A stretch of DNA of 64,000 nucleotides from Paenibacillus pasadenensis DSM 19293 (GCF_000422485.1 NZ_KE383853.1:55154-119153); one strand, 5' to 3'; shown: positions 25,927-33,866, counted from the first letter of the stretch. Notes: generated by a model not told the origin, from the letters alone. Numbers and translations: made by a program.

Positions 25927-26229
25927 ATGGAAACGTATCCGCTGCTGCTGTTGACGCTGACTCATGGCGGCTGGACGAAAGAGCTGGAGATGGAATCGGC
26001 CGAGCTGGCGCTCGTCACGGACGCCGGCTCGAGGCTGTGGTATATCGACGTGAACGGAGTGGCCGACAGCGAGCTGCTGGACTATTTCTATACGGCATCG
26101 GACATCGGCGTCGAGGTGTCCGCGCTGACGAAGGACGGCCGCAGGCTGGAAGGAACGGCTTACTTCCATGCGAACAAGCTCCATCGGGCCGCCGCGCTGC
26201 GCGGCGACGGCGAGCTGATCGGCGTTTAG
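25927..26229 (+). CDS. Small protein of unknown function (100 aa)
   Basis: A 100-residue protein I cannot name. It starts METYPLLLLTLTHGGWTKEL and continues with SRLWYIDVNGVADSELLDYF and TASDIGVEVSALTKDGRRLE. No signal peptide or membrane segment is convincing: the early leucine run is short and followed by charged residues, so it should be cytosolic. The mix of alternating hydrophobic and polar residues suggests a small alpha-beta fold. A GGGAGAG site lies at the right distance from the ATG, a good sigma-A promoter is just upstream, and a strong terminator follows. It is divergent from the VWA lipoprotein gene. It is monocistronic, so no pathway is implied. Confidence 0.75.
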   Translation: METYPLLLLTLTHGGWTKELEMESAELALVTDAGSRLWYIDVNGVADSELLDYFYTASDIGVEVSALTKDGRRLEGTAYFHANKLHRAAALRGDGELIGV

Positions 26230-26269
26230 GCCGGAGGCCGGCGCGGCTCCGGGCCGACCGCGATTCCAA

Positions 26270-26317
26270 GCAAGAGGCAGCCGGCACGTCGCTCGCGGCG
26301 CGCCGGCTGCCTCTTGC
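26270..26317. terminator. Strong hairpin terminator
   Basis: A perfect 16-bp stem, GCAAGAGGCAGCCGGC and its complement, follows the gene at 25927-26229 by 40 bases. T run is short. Confidence 0.7.
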
Positions 26318-26330
26318 ATGTTGAAAAAGC

Positions 26331-26380
26331 AGGGGCGGTTCCGAAGGTCAATGAAAACGACCTTTGGAACCGCCCCTTTT
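26331..26380. terminator. Second, bidirectional terminator between convergent genes
   Basis: AGGGGCGGTTCCGAAGGTC pairs with GACCTTTGGAACCGCCCCT around an AATGAAAAC loop. T runs lie on both sides, so it can end both the plus-strand gene at 25927 and the amidoligase operon. Confidence 0.8.
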
Positions 26381-26422
26381 CAAAAATGCGGCCGCTCCCG
26401 GGCAGGCAAGGCCTGACATGCA

Positions 26423-26614
26423 TCAGCTCTCCTTGTCTCCCCCGTCGAGCACGCGCAGGTTGTTCCGTCTCCGGCTCGGAGAGCGGACCTCCGCCTCGAG
26501 CTCCCGCACTTTGTCCTCCAGCTCGCGGATGCGCCGGGTCAGACGGTAGACCGGCTGGGCCATGAGCGCGACGGCGATCAGCAGCCACACGACCGGCAGC
26601 ATTCCTTCGCTCAT
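26423..26614 (-). CDS. Small membrane protein with coiled coil (63 aa)
   Basis: A 63-residue protein with one membrane segment at residues 5-20 (MLPVVWLLIAVALMAQ) followed by a basic stretch and a heptad-patterned helix (RIRELEDKVRELEAEV, residues 28-43), then a charged tail. The layout is N-out or N-in single-span with a cytosolic coiled coil, typical of small scaffold or partner proteins. Its ATG overlaps the stop of the preceding 204-residue protein (ATGA), so the two are translationally coupled and it is the last gene of the amidoligase operon. A ribosome site is hard to define because of the overlap. No named family is recognised. Confidence 0.75.
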   Translation of the reverse strand: MSEGMLPVVWLLIAVALMAQPVYRLTRRIRELEDKVRELEAEVRSPSRRRNNLRVLDGGDKES

Positions 26615-27225
26615 GACCGGTCTTCGCCGGCTTCAGCCAGCGCCTCCAGCAGCAGCTCCAGCTCCAGCTCCTGAACCCGCTCCAGCAGCGGCGTATCCGC
26701 TCCGGCATGGCCGGTCAGCGCGGAGGCGGCCGCCAGGTCCGTCAGCAGCGCCGGGTCCACGCCCGGCTCGCGGCGCAGCCGGCGGGCGAGAGCCGGCTCC
26801 GCATCCGGCGTGCCGTCGAGCAGCTGCTCGGTCCGGCGGCGCCAGGTCTCGGCGCGGGGATGCGGGCCGGCGAGCCGGAACCAATACTTCGCGTTGGAAA
26901 AGTCCCCTTCCATCCGGTGCATCATCCCGTGCAGATAGCTGCCGTCGGGACCGTCCAGCTCCTGCGACAGCTCATGCGAGCGGTTCAAGCTGCCGTTGCG
27001 CAAATGCAGGCCCGATACGAGCGCCAGCAGCCGCAGCCTCGACTCCTCCTCCCCGATCCGGCGCTCACGCAGCTCCAGCAGCCGCGCCGCCTCCCGGTCG
27101 AGACGCCGCTCGCGCTCCTCGACGATCGGATTCCCGTCCGGAGCCAGCGGCAGCCTGCGCTCCTGCAGCGCGGCAGCCAGCTCTGCGGCCAGCCTGACCT
27201 GAATTTCCTGAAGTTCCCTTTCCAT
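26611..27225 (-). CDS. Uncharacterised protein with HRMEGDFSNAKYWF motif (204 aa)
   Basis: A 204-residue soluble protein. The first 75 residues are a charged coiled-coil-like helix (VEERERRLDREAARLLELRE). The core around residues 75-125 reads HLRNGSLNRSHELSQEL, then GSYLHGMMHRMEGDFSNAKY and WFRLAGPHP. From memory this pattern (His, Arg, acidic residue, then NAKYWFR) is the signature of an uncharacterised family found in diverse bacteria and some eukaryotes, usually without known function; I cannot confirm this here. The C-terminal 60 residues are acidic and leucine-rich. The start has AGGAGGGAG upstream. It lies 21 bases after the amidoligase gene and overlaps the next small gene, so all three act together. 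A substrate for, or partner of, the amidoligase is a reasonable guess. Confidence 0.75.
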   Translation of the reverse strand: MERELQEIQVRLAAELAAALQERRLPLAPDGNPIVEERERRLDREAARLLELRERRIGEEESRLRLLALVSGLHLRNGSLNRSHELSQELDGPDGSYLHGMMHRMEGDFSNAKYWFRLAGPHPRAETWRRRTEQLLDGTPDAEPALARRLRREPGVDPALLTDLAAASALTGHAGADTPLLERVQELELELLLEALAEAGEDRS

Positions 27226-27246
27226 CCGGACTCCACTCCCTCCTGA

Positions 27247-28176
27247 TTATCCGTCGCCCAGCGGCTCCAGTCCGCCGGCGGCAAGCGCGCAGCGGAACCG
27301 ATGCAGCGAGCCTTCTTCATCCTCGACCGCTACCATGACGCCGCCGTCCGCAGCGACGATGTGATGGATCTCGCCGCCGGGCACGAGCTCCGCCGCCTGT
27401 GCCGTAAGCTGCGGCAGCAGGGCGTTCTCGAGCGCGATCCGCTCGCGATGCCAGCGAGGCGGATCGGCGCGCGGCGGGTAACCGCCGGACGGCGCGCCGA
27501 GCGCGGCGGCCAAAGCCGCCGGCTCATCCGGCAGGCGTTGCCCTCTGCAGGCGCCGTCCACGAACCGCAGGCAGAGCTCGACGACGCGCCTGACCTCGGC
27601 CGCCTCGAGCGTTCCGTTCGCGTAGCGGATCTCGACGGTGCCGATCTCGCTCCACGGCCTCAGATTGATGCCGCAGCGATGGGACTGCGGCCGTCCGCTG
27701 CGCCTCAGCGCCGCCAGATCGCCGCTGGCGCGGAAAGCCTCCGCCATCTCCGCCGTGATCGGCGGCGCATAAAAGCGGCGATGCGGGCTCGTGCCGAGCA
27801 GAGAGCTAAGCGCTTCCTGCGAGCTCAGCGCCGCCTCCAGCAGCGCGGGGAGCGCGGCTTCGCCGAACGGCTCCAGCCCTACATGCACATGCAGGCCGCA
27901 GCTCCAATTGGCTTGCGCCCCTTGCCGCCTCAGCCGCTCCAGCATCGCCTCCGCTTGATCGAGCTGCTCCCAGCGGAGGGGCGGCGACTGCAGCTCGCTG
28001 CCCGACGCCTCTCCGTCTCCGTCGATCTGCTTCTCGTCCAGCGCCATCGTCCAGCCCGGCAGCAGCTCCAGCCGCTCCGGCTCGCCGCCGACGAACTCGA
28101 TCTCCAGCCCGAAGCGCAGCTCCCGCCAGCGCTCCTCCATTCCGTCAGCAACGTTCCACTCGTTCCGTTCTCTCAT
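27247..28176 (-). CDS. Putative amidoligase (COOH-NH2 ligase of the glutamine synthetase fold)
   Basis: A 309-residue enzyme of the Amidoligase_2 type, predicted to use ATP to join a carboxylate to an amine. Family marks are LRFGLEIEFVGG near the start (the acidic metal-binding strand), GWTMALDEKQIDGDG then ASGSELQSPPL, the histidine strand CGLHVHVGL, and INLRPWSEIGTVEIRYANGT near residue 180-200, which corresponds to the Arg/Glu strand of the active site. The ATG at 28176 is preferred over one at 28185 because AAAGGGAGG sits nine bases upstream. It is the first gene of a three-gene operon with two uncharacterised proteins. Iyer and Aravind's survey linked such ligases to peptide modification and to GGCT-like enzymes; a GGCT gene exists at 885-1271, but far away. 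The real substrate is unknown. Confidence 0.8.
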   Translation of the reverse strand: MRERNEWNVADGMEERWRELRFGLEIEFVGGEPERLELLPGWTMALDEKQIDGDGEASGSELQSPPLRWEQLDQAEAMLERLRRQGAQANWSCGLHVHVGLEPFGEAALPALLEAALSSQEALSSLLGTSPHRRFYAPPITAEMAEAFRASGDLAALRRSGRPQSHRCGINLRPWSEIGTVEIRYANGTLEAAEVRRVVELCLRFVDGACRGQRLPDEPAALAAALGAPSGGYPPRADPPRWHRERIALENALLPQLTAQAAELVPGGEIHHIVAADGGVMVAVEDEEGSLHRFRCALAAGGLEPLGDG

Positions 28177-28279
28177 TCTCGCCATCCTCCCTTTTACGTT
28201 TCCTCCGTTCCGACCGGACAGGAAAGCGCAGGGAGGAGCGCGGGCACGCTCGGCTCCGCGAGCGACGGCATCGACGTTT

Positions 28280-28436
28280 GCGCGAATTCCGGCATTGCAG
28301 CCGGATCTGACGCCTGTGCGGACGCCGACATTGCAGCCGGCTCTATCGCCTGTGCGGACGCCGACATTGCAGCTAGCTCTGACGACTGTACGGGCGCCGA
28401 CATTGCAGCCGGATCTGGCGCGTACGCGGACGTCGG
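28280..28436. repeat. 36-bp minisatellite upstream of the amidoligase operon
   Basis: Four units with the core GACATTGCAGCCGGATCTG. On the minus strand they read as the 12-residue repeat AAMSASAQASDP. An open frame on that strand runs from 28403 to 28194 but has no ribosome site and is not called as a gene. Confidence 0.8.
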
Positions 28437-28732
28437 CCCCAGTTTTTGCTCCGGTCTTCTTACGGGATTAACGGGGCACCTTGTCTCTCGTCATCGTCCT
28501 TCCTCCCTCGCCGTTCGTTTGGGAATAGTTTACCATAACCTCCAGACCGCACCTAGCACCTTATCCAGCAGGATTATTTGTCATGAACGGCCGCTGCGAA
28601 AAGAGCCTGAAAGCAGCTCCCACTTGCTGGAGCTTACCCAGGCTGCAACGACTTGGGCCCGTATCGAAATCGCTCGCGCGATCCAAAGGACGTCGGCCTC
28701 TCTCGTCTCGGGCTAGCGGAGGCCGAACCCAT

Positions 28733-29355
28733 CGGAGTTACGCGGAAAAACCGAGTAACTCGAGCGAGCGGAGGCCGAAACGGTTGGAGTTGCTCGGAAA
28801 AACCGCGTAACTCGGGCTAGCGGGGGCCGAATCGGGCGGAGTTGCTCGGAAAAACCGAGTAACTCGGGCTAGCGGAGGCTGCACCAGTCGGAGTTACGCG
28901 GAAGAACCGAGTAACTCGAGCAAGTGAGTGCCGCACCCGTCGGAGTTGCTCGGAAAAACCGAGTAACTTGGGTTAGCGGAGGCTGCACCAGTCGGAGTTA
29001 CGCGGAAGAACCGAGTAACTCGAGCAAGTGAGTGCCGCACCCGTCGGAGTTGCTCGGAAAAACCGAGTAACTTGGGTTAGCGGGGGCTGCACCAGTCGGA
29101 GTTACGTGGAAGAACCGAGTAACTCGAGCAAGTGAGTGCCGCACCCGTCGGAGTTGCTCGGAAAAACCGAGTAACTTGGGTTAGCGGAGGCTGCACCAGT
29201 CGGAGTTACGCGGAAGAACCGAGTAACTCGAGCAAGTGAGTGCCGAACCCGTCGGAGTTAAGCGGAAAAACCGAGTAACCCGGGCTAGCGGGGGTCGAAA
29301 CGGTCGGAGTTGTGAGGCTAATCAAGTAACTCCGGTAGGCAGGCGTGTCGGTTAG
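28733..29355. repeat. Palindromic repeat array, locus 2a (52-bp units)
   Basis: Twelve units starting at about 28733, 28785, 28837, 28889, 28941, 28993, 29044, 29096, 29148, 29200, 29252 and 29304. Each holds the hairpin GAGTTGCTCGG, AAAAA, CCGAGTAACTC. In the middle the units alternate between two versions (GAGTTACGCGGAAGAACC and GAGTTGCTCGGAAAAACC), giving a 104-bp higher-order repeat that must have spread by duplication of dimers. No gene in 28437-29919. Confidence 0.9.
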
Positions 29356-29381
29356 AGTCGAAAAGACGGGCTGGCGAGACG

Positions 29382-29645
29382 CTGTAACCCGATTTTTTCG
29401 GGTTACAGCCTGAAAGACAGGCTGGTGAACCGCTGTAACCCGATTTTTTCGGGTTACAGCCTGAAAGACGGGCTGGCGAGACGCTGTAACCCGATTTTTT
29501 CGGGTTGCAGCTTGAAAGACGGGCCGGTTAACCGCTGTAACCCGATTTTTTCGGGTTACAGCCTGAAAGACAGGCTGGTGAACCGCTGTAACCCGATTTT
29601 TTCGGGTTACAGCTTGAAGACGGGCTGGCGAGACGCTGTAACTCG
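29382..29645. repeat. Palindromic repeat array, locus 2b (51-bp units)
   Basis: Five full units starting at 29382, 29433, 29484, 29535 and 29586 and a partial one at 29636. Each has the palindrome CTGTAACCCGA, TTTTT, TCGGGTTACAG. It is the same palindrome family as at 108-390, but the connecting sequence (CTGAAAGACGGGCTGGCGAG) differs. Confidence 0.9.
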
Positions 29646-29692
29646 CAAAAAGGCAAGGCGAGGAGCGGGCAGCTGCCCGTTCCTCGCCTTGC
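29646..29692 (-). terminator. Terminator of the mgl operon
   Basis: A stem of about 19 bp with one mismatch, GCAAGGCGAGGAGCGGGCAG on the plus strand pairing with the bases up to 29692. On the minus strand it ends in CCTTTTTGCG. It lies about 230 bases after the mglC stop; the DNA between (29693-29919) is a degenerate TTGCCCAACC-type 20-bp repeat. Confidence 0.7.
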
Positions 29693-29919
29693 GATCATTT
29701 GCCTCACCTTGCGTTGCAAAGACTTGCACAACCTTGCATTGTCTTGCCCAACCTAGCCTTGTCTTGCCCAACCTAGCCTTGACCTGCCCAACCTTGCATG
29801 GCCGCGCCCAGTCTACTAGCCTTGCTTTGCGCTTCCCCGCGCTTGCACAACCCGGCTTTGCCGCGCCCAGCTTTGCCGCGCTGCCTTGCGCCGGGCATCT
29901 GGCCCCACGCCCGCGCGGC

Positions 29920-30975
29920 CTACCGCTTCGCGACGTATTTGCGGATGTCGAACGAGACCGCCGCCACGATGATGAGCCCTTTGATGATGAGCTGCCAGTA
30001 CGGGCTGACGCCGATGAACGTGAGGCCGTAGTTGATGACGCCGAAGATGAGCACGCCGGCCATGATGCCCGGCACGGTGCCGATGCCGCCGGCCGTCGAC
30101 ACGCCGCCGACGACGCAGGCCGCGATCGCGTCCAGCTCGTACATGTTGCCGTAGTTGTTCGTCGCGCCGCCGGTGCGCGCCGCCTCGAGCACGCCGCCGA
30201 GGCCGTACAGGGCGCCGGCGATCGCGTAGATGAAGATCAGGTTGCGGGCGACGTTGATGCCCGACACATGCGCCGCCTGCACGTTGCCGCCGATCGCGTA
30301 CATGTTTTTGCCGAGGCGCGTCTTGTTGAAGACGACCCAGCAGATCAGGCCGACGCCGACGGCGATGAGCACAATGTACGGAAGCGTGTAGCCTCCGCCG
30401 AAGTGGATCGAGCCGGTGCCGATCTTGGTGAAGTCCGGTCGCAGGCCGGCGATCGGCTGCGACTGGTTCGGATCGGAGTCGAAGTAGATCGAGTTGATGC
30501 CGTACACGGCGACCATCGTGCCGAGCGTGGCGATGAACGGCGGCACCTTGAGCTTGGCGATGATGAAGCCGTTGACGCAGCCGACGAGCAGGCCGGCGAC
30601 GATGCCGACGACGATCGGGATGCCGACCCACAGCTGGGGCAGGTTCGGGAAAAACTTCGCCGCATAGGTGTCCACCTGCAGCATCGAGGCGGAGACGACC
30701 GCCGTCAGGCCGACGACGCGGCCCGCGGACAGGTCGGTGCCGCCGGTGATGAGCACGAAGCCCGCCCCGAGCGCGATGATCGCGCGGGTGGAGTTCTGCT
30801 GCAGGATGTCGCGCAGCGTCGAGTACGCCAGGAACGTCGGGTCCATGATCGCGATCGCGACGACGAGCAGGATGAGGACGAGGAAGATCGCCCGGTTGGT
30901 GACGAGATGCTTCAGATAGCCCAGGACCGCCTGGCCGGCCGGCTTTTTCGCCGGCGTGTTCATTTGAGTGCTCAT
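29920..30975 (-). CDS. mglC: Galactose/methyl-galactoside ABC transporter permease
   Basis: A 351-residue permease for the sugar importer whose ATPase and binding protein are encoded just upstream. About ten membrane segments are visible, beginning after a 28-residue cytosolic leader (AIFLVLILLVVAIAIM). The family signature GGTDLSAGRVVGL lies near residues 78-90, and LKVPPFIATLGTM and IAACVVGGVSTAGGIG are typical of MglC and RbsC proteins. The asymmetry of motifs and the MglB-like partner favour galactose or glucose-type hexoses over ribose. It starts 19 bases after mglA and ends the operon. The 250 bases after it are repeats and a terminator. Confidence 0.9.
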   Translation of the reverse strand: MSTQMNTPAKKPAGQAVLGYLKHLVTNRAIFLVLILLVVAIAIMDPTFLAYSTLRDILQQNSTRAIIALGAGFVLITGGTDLSAGRVVGLTAVVSASMLQVDTYAAKFFPNLPQLWVGIPIVVGIVAGLLVGCVNGFIIAKLKVPPFIATLGTMVAVYGINSIYFDSDPNQSQPIAGLRPDFTKIGTGSIHFGGGYTLPYIVLIAVGVGLICWVVFNKTRLGKNMYAIGGNVQAAHVSGINVARNLIFIYAIAGALYGLGGVLEAARTGGATNNYGNMYELDAIAACVVGGVSTAGGIGTVPGIMAGVLIFGVINYGLTFIGVSPYWQLIIKGLIIVAAVSFDIRKYVAKR

Positions 30976-30994
30976 GAATGCTGTTCCCTCCTGG

Positions 30995-32512
30995 CTAAGC
31001 CATCCGCTGCTGCGCGGCCAGCCGCATGATTTCCTGCTCCGTCGCCTTGCGTCCGTCGAGGATGCCGGTCATCCGTCCCTCGCTCATGACCATGATGCGG
31101 TCGGACATGCCGAGCAGCTCCGGCATCTCCGAGCTGATCATGACGATGCTGCGGCCTTGGCGCGCCAGCTCGGCGATAATCGTGTAGATCTCGAACTTGG
31201 CGCCGACGTCGATGCCGCGCGTCGGCTCGTCGAGCAGCAGGATTTCCGGATCGGTGAGCAGCCAGCGGGCGAGCAGCACCTTCTGCTGGTTGCCGCCCGA
31301 CAGGTTGCGGATCTGCGTGTCCACGCCCGGCGTTTTCGTGCGGAACTTGGCGACGTTGTCGGCCGCCTCCCGCCGTCCCTTGCGCTCGTCGATCAGGCCG
31401 AGCCGGCTGCGGTAGCGGCCCAGGTTGGCGATGATCGTATTTTCGTACACGGACAGCACCGGAAAGATGCCCGTCGTCCGCCGCTCCTCGGTCAGCAGCG
31501 CGATGCCGTGCTTCTTGGCGTCGGCCGGCGACTTGATGCTGACCTTGCGCCCGTCGATCTCGATCGTGCCGGACTTCAGCTGGCGCAGGCCGAACAGCGC
31601 CTCGATCAGCTCGGTCCGCTGCGCGCCGACGAGTCCGCCGACGCCGAGAATCTCGCCGCGCTTCAGCTCGAAGCTGACGTTTTGGAACGACATCGGATTC
31701 GTCGACGTGAGGCCGTCGGCCTTCAGGATGACCGAGGAAGGCGTGTTGCTGCGCTCGGGGAAGCGCTCGCTCAGATCGCGGCCGACCATGCGGCTGATGA
31801 TCAGGTCGGTCGTCAGCTCGGACGCCTCCCAGGTGCCGATGTACTTGCCGTCGCGCATGATCGTCACGTCGTCGGAGATGCGCAGGATCTCCTCCATCTT
31901 GTGCGAGATGTAAATGATCGAGACGCCGCGCCTGCGCAGCTTCTCGATGATCTCGAACAGCTGCTCGACCTCGTTGCCGGTCAGCGACGACGTCGGCTCG
32001 TCCATGACGATCACCTTGGATTGGAACGACACCGCCTTGGCGATTTCCAGCGACTGGATCTTGGAGACGGACAGGCTGCCGACCTGCGCCTGCGGGTCGA
32101 TGTCGAGGCCGAGATCGAGCAGCAGCGCCTGCGTGTCGCGGCGCATGCGGCGCTCGTCGACGAGCCGCAGCGGCCAGATGCCCCTGAGCGGGAAGCGCCC
32201 GAGCCAGATGTTCTCCATGACGCTGCGATGCGGCACCGGATGCAGCTCCTGGTGGATCATCGACACGCCATGCGACAGCGCGGCCCTGGAATTCGGGATG
32301 TCGACGCGCTCGCCGTCGAGACGGATCTCGCCTTCATCCGGCTTGTAGATGCCGAACAGGCATTTCATGAGCGTCGATTTGCCGGCGCCGTTCTCGCCCA
32401 TGAGGGCATGGACCGTGCCGGGGCGCACGTTCAGGCTGACCCCGCTCAGCGCCTGCACGCCGGGAAAAGCTTTGGAGATGCCGCGCATCTCCAATCGATA
32501 AGGGGAGCTCAT
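30995..32512 (-). CDS. mglA: Galactose/methyl-galactoside ABC transporter ATP-binding protein
   Basis: A 505-residue tandem ATPase of the CUT2 sugar importers, energising uptake by MglB and MglC. The first half has Walker A GENGAGKST, the divergent signature LSVSKIQSLEIAKA and Walker B VIVMDEPTSSL. The second half has a degenerate Walker A (GVGGLVGAQRTELIE), the proper signature LSGGNQQKVLLARWL and LLLDEPTRGIDVG. This asymmetry is the rule for MglA and RbsA. Start: ATG at 32512 follows AAAGGAGG; the frame is open to 32605 but without a site. A stem-loop in the 142-base gap from mglB (32604-32640) probably makes expression of MglB higher than that of MglA. Confidence 0.92.
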   Translation of the reverse strand: MSSPYRLEMRGISKAFPGVQALSGVSLNVRPGTVHALMGENGAGKSTLMKCLFGIYKPDEGEIRLDGERVDIPNSRAALSHGVSMIHQELHPVPHRSVMENIWLGRFPLRGIWPLRLVDERRMRRDTQALLLDLGLDIDPQAQVGSLSVSKIQSLEIAKAVSFQSKVIVMDEPTSSLTGNEVEQLFEIIEKLRRRGVSIIYISHKMEEILRISDDVTIMRDGKYIGTWEASELTTDLIISRMVGRDLSERFPERSNTPSSVILKADGLTSTNPMSFQNVSFELKRGEILGVGGLVGAQRTELIEALFGLRQLKSGTIEIDGRKVSIKSPADAKKHGIALLTEERRTTGIFPVLSVYENTIIANLGRYRSRLGLIDERKGRREAADNVAKFRTKTPGVDTQIRNLSGGNQQKVLLARWLLTDPEILLLDEPTRGIDVGAKFEIYTIIAELARQGRSIVMISSEMPELLGMSDRIMVMSEGRMTGILDGRKATEQEIMRLAAQQRMA

Positions 32513-32603
32513 CGCTCGCGCCTCCTTTGCTGGGAAAAAGTCGGACGGCCTACGGGACGGCCGCGGAGCGGCCCTGCCGTGCCGGCGAGCGCCGGCGGGA
32601 TGC

Positions 32604-32640
32604 AAAAGGGAGCCCGCCGCGTCCCGGGCTGCGGGCTCCC
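32604..32640 (-). terminator. Partial terminator between mglB and mglA
   Basis: Stem GGGAGCCCGC and GCGGGCTCCC followed by TTTT on the minus strand. Such an element after a binding protein gene protects and amplifies its mRNA while letting some transcription pass. Confidence 0.75.
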
Positions 32641-32654
32641 TGGCCGAGTCCCGC

Positions 32655-33704
32655 TTATTGCTGGGCGTCGGCGATGTTGTCCTTCAAAATCTTCTTGTAG
32701 GCGATCCAGACGTACTTGCCGTCGGTGATGTCGTAGCCGGTGTTCTCCTTCGTCGGCGTCTCGCCTTTGGCCAGCGCCGTCGCCAGGGCGACCGTCGCGC
32801 CGCCTTGGTTCTTGGCGTCGTTGAGCACGGTGCCGAGCAGCGTGCCGTCCTGCAGCGCCTGGATCGCCGGAGCGGTCGCATCGACGCCGACGACCGGCAT
32901 GAACTTGTCGCCGGAGAAGTAGCCCGCCGCCTTCAGCGCCTCGATCGCGCCGAGCGCCATGTCGTCATTGTTGGCCAGCACCGCTTCGATGCTCTCGCCG
33001 CGCGCCGCGAGCCAAGCCTGCATTTTGTCCTGGCCCTTGACGCGGTCCCACATCGCCGTATCCTGCTCCAGCTTCTCGACCTTGATGCCGGCGTCCTCGA
33101 TCGCCTGGATGGAGTACTTCGTGCGCAGCTCGGCGTCCTGGTGGCCCGGCTCGCCCTGCAGCATGACGTACTGGAGCACGCCGTCCTTGTTTTTGTCCGC
33201 TTCCGGATGGGCTTTCCAGTAGTCGGCGATGATCTGGCCGGACAGCGTGCCGGACTCCTCCGCCTTCGCGCCGACGTAGTACACCTTATCCCACTTGTTC
33301 ATGTCCTCGGCGACCGGCTCGCGGTTCAGGAACACGACCGGAATGTCGGCCGCCTGGGCCTTGTCGATGATGACGCCGGCCGCCGTGCGGTCGACCGCGT
33401 TGATCGCCAGCGCCTTGTATTTCTTGGAGATGAACAGGTCGACCTTCTCGTTCTGCGTCGGCTGGGCGTTCTGGCTGTCGACGATGTCGAGCTGCGCCTT
33501 GCCCTCGGCCGCCGCCGTCATCGCGTTGCGCACGCCGGTCATGAACGTGTCGTCGAACTTGTAGATCGCCACGCCGATCTTCGGCTGGTCGCCGCCGCTG
33601 CCGGAGTCTCCGCCCGCGTTGCCGCCGCCGTTGTTGCCGCCGCAGCCGGCCGCCGTCACCATGACCGCCGCGAGCGCCGCCGCGAGTGCCGCTTGTTTTT
33701 TCAT
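32655..33704 (-). CDS. mglB: Galactose/glucose ABC transporter substrate-binding lipoprotein
   Basis: A 349-residue lipoprotein that binds the sugar outside the membrane and delivers it to MglAC. The signal reads MKKQAALAAALAAVMVTAAG with the lipobox AAGC at residues 18-21, then a Gly-Asn linker. The periplasmic-binding fold is clear from KIGVAIYKFDDTFMTGVRNA, DIVDSQNAQPTQNEKVDLFI and KALAINAVDRTAAGVIIDKA. A calcium-binding-like loop, DKNKDGVLQY, and VLANNDDMALGAIEALK match MglB of enterobacteria. Start: AGGAGG is ten bases before the ATG. Regulation is probably by the AraC-type regulator encoded upstream, through the 21-bp direct repeats at 33808-33848. Confidence 0.92.
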   Translation of the reverse strand: MKKQAALAAALAAVMVTAAGCGGNNGGGNAGGDSGSGGDQPKIGVAIYKFDDTFMTGVRNAMTAAAEGKAQLDIVDSQNAQPTQNEKVDLFISKKYKALAINAVDRTAAGVIIDKAQAADIPVVFLNREPVAEDMNKWDKVYYVGAKAEESGTLSGQIIADYWKAHPEADKNKDGVLQYVMLQGEPGHQDAELRTKYSIQAIEDAGIKVEKLEQDTAMWDRVKGQDKMQAWLAARGESIEAVLANNDDMALGAIEALKAAGYFSGDKFMPVVGVDATAPAIQALQDGTLLGTVLNDAKNQGGATVALATALAKGETPTKENTGYDITDGKYVWIAYKKILKDNIADAQQ

Positions 33705-33786
33705 AAGGAATGACCTCCTGAAGGATGTAGGATGGGGGTTCGGCAGCGATCGCCTTCTCGGCGCCGCCGTCCGTTCTCATGCTCTT

Positions 33787-33848
33787 ATTATGAAAGGGCT
33801 TGCGCTTTTTTCGAATCGAAAATCTTCCTGCTTTCTATCGAAATCTTC
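33787..33848 (-). promoter_or_regulatory. mglB promoter with two direct repeats for an AraC-type activator
   Basis: On the minus strand GAAGATTTCGATAGAAA (33848-33832) is repeated as GAAGATTTTCGATTCGAAAA (33827-33808), starts 21 bases apart. The second copy overlaps a poor -35 box (TTCGAA) that lies 17 bases before a fair -10 box, CATAAT (33792-33787). Repeats two helix turns apart touching a weak -35 are the usual site for AraC-type activators. Confidence 0.55.
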
Positions 33849-33866
33849 ATTAGCTTTTTGCAGACA

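Noticed and set aside
28194-28403. A 69-residue frame made of AAMSASAQASDP repeats
   Set aside because: It is the reading of the 36-bp minisatellite, without a ribosome site; it ends just before the amidoligase start.
28733-29645. CRISPR array
   Set aside because: Repeats are palindromic and evenly spaced, but the spacers are nearly identical to each other, and no cas gene is in the window.
29425-31029. A 534-residue frame on the plus strand
   Set aside because: It starts in the palindromic array and runs antisense to mglC; composition bias keeps it open.
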